Positions 8,322-15,438 of a DNA stretch of 64,000 nt are shown piece by piece. Location: assembly GCA_025055115.1 (NCBI GenBank), contig JANWYJ010000058.1, forward strand, positions 1 through 64,000, read 5' to 3'. The position numbers and the translations under genes are program-made. The first letter of the stretch is position 1; each line of letters begins with the position of its first letter. The notes under the pieces were generated by a model. It was not told the origin of the DNA and did no database searches. It was given only the letters and a program-made list of their open reading frames with translations. The DNA is from Gemmata sp. Lineage in GTDB: Bacteria > Planctomycetota > Planctomycetia > Gemmatales > Gemmataceae.

Positions 8322-9395
8322 ATAGCTGCTGTCGTGCGGGCCAGCGGCGGCCTCGGGGTGATATTGCACGCTGAACACCGGCCAACGCTTGTGCCGCAAC
8401 CCTTCGAGGGTGTAGTCGTTGAGGTTGATGTGCGTGGCCATGACATCGGCTGGAAGGGTGGTGGGATCCACGGCAAAACCGTGGTTCTGCGTCGTAATCT
8501 CCACTTGCTTGGTCAATTCATTGCGCACCGGATGGTTGGCGCCGCGATGGCCAAACTTCAGCTTAAACGTTTTGGCCCCCAAGGCCAAACCGAGGAGCTG
8601 ATGGCCCAAACAAATCCCAAAGATCGGTTTGTGACCCAAAAGCTGTTTGACGGTATCAATGGCATAGCCGACCGCGGCCGGATCGCCCGGACCATTGGAT
8701 AGGAAGACGCCATCCGGATCGTAGGCCAGAACCTCCGCCGCGCTCGCCGTCCCTGGAACCACGGTGACGTCACAGCCCACCTGCGTCAAACACCGCAGAA
8801 TGTTCCACTTCATCCCGTAATCGATGGCCACTACCCGTTTGGTCGCCGGGCGCGCCGCCAGCACGTGTGCCGTCAAAGTACCAAAACCGGTATTCCACCG
8901 AAAGGCTTGTGCCGGAACGACTTCCTTCACCAAATCGCGGCCTTCCATGCCAGGGAAGGCTTGTGCTTTTTGCACCAAGGAAGCGTCGTCAAGGTCGATG
9001 GTCGAGAGAATGCCGTTCATGGCGCCGCGGACACGCAGGTGACGCACCAGCGCCCGCGTATCGATCCCTTCAAGGCCGATGATGTTGTGCTGCTTCAAGT
9101 AAGTGTCCAAATCGCTTTCGGAACGGAAATTGCTCGGAACCCGCGTCAGTTCACGCACCACAAACCCCGCCACACGCACCGCACCCGACTCGGCATCGTC
9201 CGGCGTTGTCCCATAGTTGCCGATCAGTGGATAGGTCATCGCCACAATCTGACCAGTGTACGATGGATCAGTCAGAACTTCCTGATAACCCATCATCGAC
9301 GTATTGAACACTACTTCGCCCAAGCTTTCCCCCGGGGCACCAAAGCTACGCCCGGTGAAGACAGTACCATCGGCTAAGGCCAGTTTCGCATGCAT
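8289..9395 (-). CDS. carA: Carbamoyl-phosphate synthase small subunit
   Basis: 368 residues, the normal length. It is the glutaminase subunit that supplies ammonia to CarB for carbamoyl phosphate, feeding arginine and pyrimidine synthesis. The N-terminal CPSase_sm_chain domain is typical ([35 protein letters not shown]). The C-terminal class-I amidotransferase carries the nucleophile cysteine in [13 protein letters not shown] and the His/Glu pair in [11 protein letters not shown]. carB is not adjacent. Its last eleven codons are repeated twice directly downstream. Confidence 0.97.
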   Translation of the reverse strand: MHAKLALADGTVFTGRSFGAPGESLGEVVFNTSMMGYQEVLTDPSYTGQIVAMTYPLIGNYGTTPDDAESGAVRVAGFVVRELTRVPSNFRSESDLDTYLKQHNIIGLEGIDTRALVRHLRVRGAMNGILSTIDLDDASLVQKAQAFPGMEGRDLVKEVVPAQAFRWNTGFGTLTAHVLAARPATKRVVAIDYGMKWNILRCLTQVGCDVTVVPGTASAAEVLAYDPDGVFLSNGPGDPAAVGYAIDTVKQLLGHKPIFGICLGHQLLGLALGAKTFKLKFGHRGANHPVRNELTKQVEITTQNHGFAVDPTTLPADVMATHINLNDYTLEGLRHKRWPVFSVQYHPEAAAGPHDSSYLFEEFRQLMD

Positions 9396-9568
9396 CGTGA
9401 AAAATTCATCTCCAAGTTCAGGAACAATCCGCGCAAACTAGATGAATCTTACAAAGCACGAGCACCACTGGATATGATGAACAACAATGTCGGGGACTAT
9501 CCCCGCACAAACTGGCCGATTCGGCCGACCGAATCGCCCCCCAAGTCCCCCCGTATTACGCAGTGATA

Positions 9569-11104
9569 ATGGCGCATCCCACTCCTTTGGATCGGCGGAA
9601 GTTTTTTGGCTCGGCGGCAGCCTTATCTCTGTCAGCCAGCAGCTATGCGAAGATCCCCGGCAGCCACGAGCGCCTGCGGGTAGCCTTCCTCGGTTGCGGT
9701 GGCCGGGCGCAAGCGCACATCGATCTGGTCACACGCCTGGCCCGCGACGGGCAGGCCGTGGCCGCCGTGGCCGTTTGCGATGTCTGGGACGGACTCGACG
9801 ACGAATACGACGTTCACTTCGGCGGCAAAACCACCCGGCGACGCTATGCCCAAGGGCTTTACCCTTCCGCTCAGAAATGCGGCCTGGACCGCAGCGATAA
9901 GAAAAGTGTGACAAAAGATTACCGTGTTATACTTGATCGCAACGATGTCGATATCGTCTGCATCAGTACCCCGGACCATTGGCATGCGAAAATGACCCTC
10001 GACGCCTTGGCGGCCGGCAAGGATGTGTTTGTCGAAAAGCCGATGACGCGCACGGTGGACGAGGCGATCGTGGTGATGGATGCCTGGAAACACAGCGGCC
10101 GCGTGGTCACGGTGGGGGTCCAGGCGATGGCCGACGCGGTGTGGGTGCGGGCCTACGATGCCCTGCGCCGAGGGGCGATTGGCCACGTTGTTCAGGCGCA
10201 AACGGGGGTTTTCCGCAACGACATCCGCGGTCAATGGCGTTACTACCGGCTCGCTTCCCAAATGACCCCCCAAACCATCGACTGGGACTTATTCCTCGGC
10301 CATCAGTTTGAATGCGCCGGTCGCCCCATCGGACCAACACCGCGCGAACAGCCCTTCGATCGGTCCAGCTTCGCCCAATGGCGCTGTTTATGGCCCTTCA
10401 GTAGCGGGCCGTTCACCGATCTGTTGATCGCTCCGATCACCCGGATGACGGCCACCCTCGGCGTCCGCTTCCCGGCGCGGGTCACAGCCGGCGGGGGGTT
10501 GTATCTCGAATACGATGGCCGCGACGTACCCGATGTGGCCACCATCGTCGCCGATTACGAGGAAGGCTGCCAATTGATCGCCACGGCCACCACGCTCAGC
10601 AGTTACCCGCTCGAAGAAGTGATCCGCGGCCGGCTGGGAACTCTGAAGTTCGTCTCCGGTGGCTTTCAGCTCTTCACCGACGACCCCACACGCGGAACCA
10701 GCTACCCACCGCGGCTGGAACAGCCGCTGCCGGCTGCCGTCTTTGAAGCGGTCGAACCGCCCCGTCATGATACCGCGGCGTTGTGGCACAACTTCTTGGA
10801 ATGTGTTCGACTCCGGCGACAAAACACGTTCAGCCCACCCGATCTGGGCGCCGTGGCCGTGGCCGTGGCGACCATGGCCACCGCCAGCTACCAAAGCGGT
10901 CAGGCGTTCTTCTGGGATCGTGAAAAGCGGCAGATGGTTCCTGCAGATGGTACCTGGCCTCAGCGGTGGGAAAAAATGAGCCACCACCGCGCCCAACCCC
11001 ATCACATCTACGGCTGGTCTGGCGGTGATGGCGGAACCGTACAACCCCCGTATTACCAAACACTGGCCGGCCCCTGGCGCAGCGGCCAAGACCCAGCCAG
11101 TTGA
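9569..11104 (+). CDS. Tat-exported Gfo/Idh/MocA family oxidoreductase
   Basis: 511 residues from the ATG at 9569 (a GTG two codons upstream is also possible). Residues 9-13 are RRKFF followed by a short hydrophobic stretch, a twin-arginine signal. A Rossmann fold follows: LRVAFLGCGGRAQAHIDLV, then CDVWD, STPDHWHAKMTLDAL and KDVFVEKPMTRTVDEA, the NAD(P)-binding signature of the family, and a C-terminal GFO_IDH_MocA/DUF-type domain. Such secreted paralogues are abundant in planctomycetes and are thought to oxidise or epimerise sugars. The substrate cannot be read from sequence. Confidence 0.9.
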   Translation: MAHPTPLDRRKFFGSAAALSLSASSYAKIPGSHERLRVAFLGCGGRAQAHIDLVTRLARDGQAVAAVAVCDVWDGLDDEYDVHFGGKTTRRRYAQGLYPSAQKCGLDRSDKKSVTKDYRVILDRNDVDIVCISTPDHWHAKMTLDALAAGKDVFVEKPMTRTVDEAIVVMDAWKHSGRVVTVGVQAMADAVWVRAYDALRRGAIGHVVQAQTGVFRNDIRGQWRYYRLASQMTPQTIDWDLFLGHQFECAGRPIGPTPREQPFDRSSFAQWRCLWPFSSGPFTDLLIAPITRMTATLGVRFPARVTAGGGLYLEYDGRDVPDVATIVADYEEGCQLIATATTLSSYPLEEVIRGRLGTLKFVSGGFQLFTDDPTRGTSYPPRLEQPLPAAVFEAVEPPRHDTAALWHNFLECVRLRRQNTFSPPDLGAVAVAVATMATASYQSGQAFFWDREKRQMVPADGTWPQRWEKMSHHRAQPHHIYGWSGGDGGTVQPPYYQTLAGPWRSGQDPAS

Positions 11105-11172
11105 ATGAAAAATGCCCAACAAACGCAGCGGCCAAGACCCAGCCAGTTGAATGAAAAATGCCCAACAAACGC
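11081..11172. repeat. Exact 46-bp tandem duplication containing the oxidoreductase stop codon
   Basis: Copies at 11081-11126 and 11127-11172 are identical (AGCGGCCAAGACC...CAAACGC). The first copy begins in the last eight codons of the oxidoreductase and includes its TGA at 11102-11104. Copy two lies in the 76-bp gap to the convergent lipoprotein gene. Confidence 0.95.
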
Positions 11173-11180
11173 CGCACTAC

Positions 11181-11618
11181 TCATTTCTGGGCCTGCTGAT
11201 CCGCCAGTTTCTGGGCCTGCTGATCCGCCAGTGAGCGCACCGGCGGCAACTGCAGTTCACTGACAGCTTGCTCGGCATGCCCGAGCAATTCCTTGAGCGT
11301 GGTACGGAATTTCTCATACTGAAGCTGAAGAGCGTCGCGTTCGCTCGTTCGTTTCGTCAGTTGGGCTTGGAGGACGTCGCGCTCACGCTGCAATTGTTTT
11401 AATTGGTGCTGCAGTTGCGTTTGATGGTCGCGGGCGACAGCCAGTTGTGCCCGAGCGTCGTCACGAGCGGCTAGGGCCGCTTGATAATCAGCTTCCAGCT
11501 TCTGGATTTTGGCAGCCTGAACCGACTGGGAAGACGAACTGATCGGAGCTTTCGTGCAGCCGTAGGCCCCCAAGACGATGATCAATAAAAACCCGATGAT
11601 CCGATACGCACGCGCCAT
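11181..11618 (-). CDS. Small coiled-coil lipoprotein
   Basis: 145 residues from the ATG at 11618, preceded by AGGAG about 10 bases upstream. The signal peptide ends in a lipobox-like LGAYGC (Cys 21), so a lipid-anchored envelope protein is predicted. Residues ~33-115 are a continuous heptad-type coiled coil rich in Gln, Arg, Leu and Ala (QLQHQLKQLQRERDVLQAQL). The C-terminus is LADQQAQK twice, the product of an exact 24-bp in-frame duplication. No family was recognised; it could be a spacer or scaffold protein. Confidence 0.8.
   Translation of the reverse strand: MARAYRIIGFLLIIVLGAYGCTKAPISSSSQSVQAAKIQKLEADYQAALAARDDARAQLAVARDHQTQLQHQLKQLQRERDVLQAQLTKRTSERDALQLQYEKFRTTLKELLGHAEQAVSELQLPPVRSLADQQAQKLADQQAQK
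11184..11231. repeat. Exact 24-bp tandem duplication inside the lipoprotein C-terminus
   Basis: Copies at 11184-11207 and 11208-11231 (TTTCTGGGCCTGC...GCCAG). They add eight residues (LADQQAQK) directly before the stop codon at 11181-11183. Confidence 0.95.
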
Positions 11619-12106
11619 AGTAGCAATCTCCTGATGAACCGGTCCTTCCATCTCTCGGCCGGGAATCCGCCCGGATAATAGGGCCTCCGAGGGCCGGTTT
11701 CGGCCTGCTTGCTCATTTCACTCGGTTCTCGAAAACGACTCACTTCACCCAAAATCACCCATTTTCCCAAATCTCCCAATATTACAATTACAAACGGCCT
11801 GCCGCCGCCGACTTGCTTGGGCGTAGTGGTGGGTGGAGGATTGGGGACCTCGCGCCCTGATCACGCCGCCTACAGCGCGATCACGCCGCCTGCAGGACGC
11901 AAAAGGTTTCGCGGGTTCTCGTCCAGGGGTCTGGGTGGAGGATTGCATCCGGGGTCTGGGTGGAGCATGGGAGGCATCGCGATCGCACCATCCACAGGGG
12001 AACTGGGGCTTTCCATGGCAATGGAACGAGTCCACCGGGGTGGAGGATGGGAGGCATCGCGATCGTGCCGCCTCCAGGGCCGCCGCGACGACTTCCATCA
12101 ACAACC
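11619..12106. other. Non-coding stretch with scrambled short repeats
   Basis: No frame here looks coding. GATCACGCCGCCT occurs twice near 11858-11892, GTCTGGGTGGAG twice near 11930-11965, and GGGAGGCATCGCGATCG twice (near 11970 and 12048). The lipoprotein promoter should lie at its left end. Confidence 0.5.
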
Positions 12107-12430
12107 ATGCGAGGCTACGGCCATGACCTGCGGGAAAATCCCCCCGCCACCATCCGCGGATACCTGCACGGCTCCCAGGTCCGCGTCGGGCAACGCGAAT
12201 GCCCCTTGCGACCGTTGGCCCAACCTGGGCGGCGGATGATGTTCAGTTCCGGCGTGCGAGAATATGAAGAATTGATGAAAAACGGTCACAGTTTGATGAA
12301 AAAACCGCCACAGTGCCTAGCTCGGCGGGAACCTGGGTCACCACTCCGTCTGATGTCGGTGAAGGATGTGATGCCCGTCATCGTATCTGACCTCCCCGAT
12401 GGCGTTCCCGGTGGTCACCACTCCGTCTGA
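12107..12430 (+). CDS. Possible small hypothetical protein
   Basis: 107 codons from an ATG at 12107. Codon use is moderately coding-like: C/G-rich third positions in the first ~70 codons and normal-looking composition (MRGYGHDLRENPPATIRGYL, then MMFSSGVREYEELMKNG). No domain or signal peptide is recognised and there is no good ribosome-binding site. Its final codons and TGA lie in the second of two 33-bp direct repeats, the same arrangement seen at real gene ends in this window, which slightly favours it being a gene. It may equally be a relic. Confidence 0.35.
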   Translation: MRGYGHDLRENPPATIRGYLHGSQVRVGQRECPLRPLAQPGRRMMFSSGVREYEELMKNGHSLMKKPPQCLARREPGSPLRLMSVKDVMPVIVSDLPDGVPGGHHSV

Positions 12431-12445
12431 TGTCGGTGAAGGATG
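12336..12445. repeat. 33-bp direct repeat, 77-bp period
   Basis: GGTCACCACTCCG...GAAGGATG at 12336-12368 and identically at 12413-12445. The second copy supplies the stop codon of the possible small gene at 12107-12430. Confidence 0.9.
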
Positions 12446-12481
12446 CGATGAGACGACCTGGAGGGCCTTGCCGAGGGGGCC

Positions 12482-12591
12482 GGTCACAACTCCGCCGTCC
12501 CGTGGAATAAGCCGAGGTGTCGTAAAGCGTTGATGAAGTCCATCTTTTTCATAGGGTCACAACTCCGCCGTCCCGTGGAATAAGCCGAGGT
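12482..12591. repeat. 37-bp direct repeat copying the rsgA 3' end
   Basis: Copies at 12482-12518 and 12555-12591 are identical (GGTCACAACTCCG...CCGAGGT) and separated by 36 bp. The right copy holds the last codons and stop of rsgA. The left copy lies downstream of it and would also encode LGLFHGTAEL plus a stop on the minus strand. Confidence 0.93.
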
Positions 12592-13744
12592 AGCTGTGAT
12601 AGCGCTGCGTGGTAATCAGCCGGCGGGCCACCGCATCCTTGACCGCACAGCCTTTCTCGTGGGTGTGTGTGCAATCGGGGAATGTACACAGTGGCACAAA
12701 GGGCCGGAATTCGGGGAAATAGCCCTCCACTTCCTCCGGTCGGGTATCCCACAAGGCCAACTGCCGCACACCGGGTGTATCCACCACCCAACCCCCGAAA
12801 TTCAGTTTGATCAAGGAAGCGAAAGTGGTGGTGTGGCGGCCTTTCTGATTCACCGCGCTGACGGATTGCACCGCCAGGCCCAAGCCCGGTTGAATCGCGT
12901 TCAACAACGACGATTTGCCTACGCCCGATTGCCCACTGAAGACCGAGGCCCGGCCCCGGAGCTGTTCGCGGAGGCGGTCGATCCCAAAACCGGTGCGGGC
13001 ACTGCACAGCACCACGGGTACGCCCAATTGCGCATACAAACCGATCAGCGGTTGCAGTTCGACAGGATCGGCCAGGTCGGATTTGTTGAGGCACAACACC
13101 GGCTTGAGGCCCCCTTGCTGGGCCGCAGCGAGGTAACGGTCGATCAGATGCGGTTTCAGATCGGGTTGCACCAACGACATGACAATAATCAACTGATCGA
13201 CATTGGCCACCAAGACATGCTCCCGCCGCCGACTGGCCCGGGTGAGAACGCCATGACGTGGTTCAACCCGCTCAATCATGCCTTCGAGGGTCTCGGCGGA
13301 GGGGGAATGGCGATCGGGGGCAGCGTTCGCACCACCGCCTCCGGGTGTCGCTGGGCGAACCCAGACAATGTCCCCCGTCGCCACCACATTCCGCTCCTCA
13401 GTGGCCAGGCTTTTGAGCAACCGGCGCACCGCGCAGCGGAACATCCGGCCGTCGTCCGCTTCCACAATCGACACCAGGCCATGCACGCGCAGAACCCGCC
13501 CACGCACGCATTGCTCGGGGTTAACCGCCGGCAACACCGCGGGGACTTCTTCCTCGGGGCCAGCCTCCGTGACCACCGTACGGTAACGCGACAGTTCGCC
13601 CTTGGCACGCACACGTTCGGTGGTTTGAATGTCCTCGGCGTGCTCTTGGCTTTCCTGGTAAACGCGGGTGAAATCTTTTTCGCGCGGCGGTTTCGCGCGA
13701 TTTTTTCGTAATTCGACTCGGATTTTTTTCTTTTTTTCGCTCAT
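12557..13744 (-). CDS. rsgA: Ribosome small-subunit maturation GTPase RsgA
   Basis: 395 residues from the ATG at 13744, with a lysine-rich start (MSEKKKKIRVELRKNRAKPP). It is a circularly permuted GTPase that acts in late 30S assembly. An OB-fold region (GRVLRVHGLVSIVEADDGRM) is followed by motifs in permuted order: G4 (CLNKSDL), G1 (FSGQSGVGKSSLLN), G2 region (GRHTTTFASL) and G3 (VVDTPGVRQL). The C-terminal zinc site is CTFPDCTHTHEKGC. It is longer than the E. coli protein mainly through the basic N-terminal extension of about 50 residues. Transcribed divergently from 13893. Confidence 0.96.
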   Translation of the reverse strand: MSEKKKKIRVELRKNRAKPPREKDFTRVYQESQEHAEDIQTTERVRAKGELSRYRTVVTEAGPEEEVPAVLPAVNPEQCVRGRVLRVHGLVSIVEADDGRMFRCAVRRLLKSLATEERNVVATGDIVWVRPATPGGGGANAAPDRHSPSAETLEGMIERVEPRHGVLTRASRRREHVLVANVDQLIIVMSLVQPDLKPHLIDRYLAAAQQGGLKPVLCLNKSDLADPVELQPLIGLYAQLGVPVVLCSARTGFGIDRLREQLRGRASVFSGQSGVGKSSLLNAIQPGLGLAVQSVSAVNQKGRHTTTFASLIKLNFGGWVVDTPGVRQLALWDTRPEEVEGYFPEFRPFVPLCTFPDCTHTHEKGCAVKDAVARRLITTQRYHSYLGLFHGTAEL

Positions 13745-13892
13745 AAGTTGTATTGTAGCGACTGTCTGGGCACATCCCATGCGGGCTTTGTTTCGGTCGG
13801 GGAGAACCTTTCCTCCCGCGAGAAGCGGTGCTTGACGGCCTTGGCCGCGCCGCCGACACTAATTCCCACCCCTCCCCTTTGGAGTTCCTCCC

Positions 13893-14927
13893 ATGCGTAC
13901 CCCACGCTTGTTAGCGGTATTGTCTTTGGTAGCCGTTGGGGCCTTGCCGACCGTGGCGGGGGCCGATGAAGTCGCCATTATCCCTGGGAAGGAGGCGATC
14001 GAATTCAAAGCCGGCTCCACGGTCGCAGCGCGGTATGTGATCGGTCCGGCGGTGGCCAAGCCATACTTGTATCCGGTTCTGACCCCCCGTGGCATTCCCG
14101 TCACACGGCCGTGGCCCATGGAAGCCGCCCCACCGATGGGAACCAAGGATCACGTCCACCAAAAATCGGTGTGGTTCTGCCATGGCGACGTCATTCCGGA
14201 AGGAATCGAACTGAAGATCAAGTCGGCCAACAAAGCGGATCAGGGGGTCGATTTCTGGAGCGAAGCGAAAGATGCCAACGGCCCTCGGCATGGCACCATC
14301 CGGTGTGTCAAGGTCGGTCGCCCGCAACAGCACGCCAAGAACCACGCCAGCATCGAGACGCACAACGAATGGATCGCGCCCGACGGTCAGAAAATCCTGG
14401 ACGAAATCCGTGTCCTGCACTTTCTTGACAAACCGCAAGGCCGACTGTTCGTCTTCGATATCACACTGCAGGCCACGGTCTGCCCCATTCGCTTTGGCGA
14501 TACGAAAGAAGGCTCGTTCGGGGTGCGGGTGCGCGACGAATTGCGGATGGAGAAGCGGAAAGATGTTCTCGGCGGCGATGGTATCCTGAGCAATTCCGCG
14601 GGAAAAGTGGGTGAAAAAGAGATTTGGGGCCTGCCCGCCGATTGGGTGCACAGCTTCGGCCATGCCGACGGCCACCCGATTGGCATTGCGGTGTTCAATC
14701 ATCCCAGCAACCCACAACCATCGTGGCACGCCCGGGCTTATGGGTTGGTCGCGGCCAATCCCTTCGGCCGTGAGCGCAGCGGTTTCCCCTCACAAAAAGG
14801 GAAAACCGACTTACTGAAGCTCGACAAAGGCGGGCAGATGCAGCTGAAATACGCGGTCTACGCCCACGATGGCGACCTGAAAGCCGGCCAAGTCGCCGAA
14901 ACGTACGCGGAGTTCAAAAAGTGGTGA
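13893..14927 (+). CDS. Secreted DUF6807 (PmoA-like) family protein
   Basis: 344 residues with a Sec signal peptide (MRTPRLLAVLSLVAVGALPT, cleavage near AGA-DE). The body matches the planctomycete PmoA-like/DUF6807 family: KPYLYPVLTPRGIPVTRPWP, HVHQKSVWFCHGDVIPEG, FVFDITLQATVCPIRFGDTK and GHADGHPIGIAVFNHPSNPQ. The conserved histidines suggest a beta-sandwich, possibly sugar- or metal-binding, in the periplasm. The name PmoA is historical and does not imply methane oxidation. Function unknown. Confidence 0.85.
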   Translation: MRTPRLLAVLSLVAVGALPTVAGADEVAIIPGKEAIEFKAGSTVAARYVIGPAVAKPYLYPVLTPRGIPVTRPWPMEAAPPMGTKDHVHQKSVWFCHGDVIPEGIELKIKSANKADQGVDFWSEAKDANGPRHGTIRCVKVGRPQQHAKNHASIETHNEWIAPDGQKILDEIRVLHFLDKPQGRLFVFDITLQATVCPIRFGDTKEGSFGVRVRDELRMEKRKDVLGGDGILSNSAGKVGEKEIWGLPADWVHSFGHADGHPIGIAVFNHPSNPQPSWHARAYGLVAANPFGRERSGFPSQKGKTDLLKLDKGGQMQLKYAVYAHDGDLKAGQVAETYAEFKKW

Positions 14928-15057
14928 CCTTGGTGGGTGGGTCTCCTCCCCCCAGATGGTGCGTCATCGGCGCCGTGGCGAACCCGCAGCGGTCCGCCCG
15001 CGTATCCTCAGCAGTACCCCGCTGCCGCACGCCCCGATGGGCCGTAGAATCGTTGGC

Positions 15058-15387
15058 ATGAGCACGGGTGAGCCATTCCCGGCCCTGACCCTTCGGGAAC
15101 TCCAAGAGCGCATTCGCAGCCTCTTCGGCCGCAAAGACAGCCGGCGGGGTGTGGAAGGAACGTTCATGTGGTTTATGGAGGAAGTCGGGGAACTGGCCGC
15201 GGCCCTGCGCGATCCCGATTCCGCCCGCGATAACCTCGCCGGCGAATTCGCCGATGTCCTCGCGTGGCTGGCGACACTGGCGAACATCGCCAACGTCGAC
15301 CTTAACGCGGCCATCCGCGCCAAGTACGGCTCCGGCTGCCCGAAATGCCAAGCCACACCCTGTGCCTGCGGGACTGCCAAGCCCTAA
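15058..15387 (+). CDS. MazG-like nucleotide pyrophosphohydrolase
   Basis: 109 residues from the ATG at 15058. The all-alpha NTP-PPase motif is visible: FMWFMEEVGELAAAL followed by NLAGEFADVLAWL, the EExxE...ExxD metal-binding pattern. Such enzymes hydrolyse (d)NTPs to monophosphates, usually as house-cleaning. The C-terminus adds a CPKCQATPCACG cysteine cluster that may bind zinc, which is unusual for the family. It ends 51 bp before the next ORF's chosen ATG and may be co-transcribed. Confidence 0.8.
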   Translation: MSTGEPFPALTLRELQERIRSLFGRKDSRRGVEGTFMWFMEEVGELAAALRDPDSARDNLAGEFADVLAWLATLANIANVDLNAAIRAKYGSGCPKCQATPCACGTAKP

Positions 15388-15438
15388 GCCCCCAGCCAAC
15401 CCTTGAACCTGCGCTATAACTTGGTATTCGCCATCGGC

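Noticed and set aside
13893-14927. Particulate methane monooxygenase subunit (PmoA)
   Set aside because: The PmoA-like label is a legacy annotation; the protein is a soluble secreted DUF6807 member without the membrane helices of the monooxygenase.
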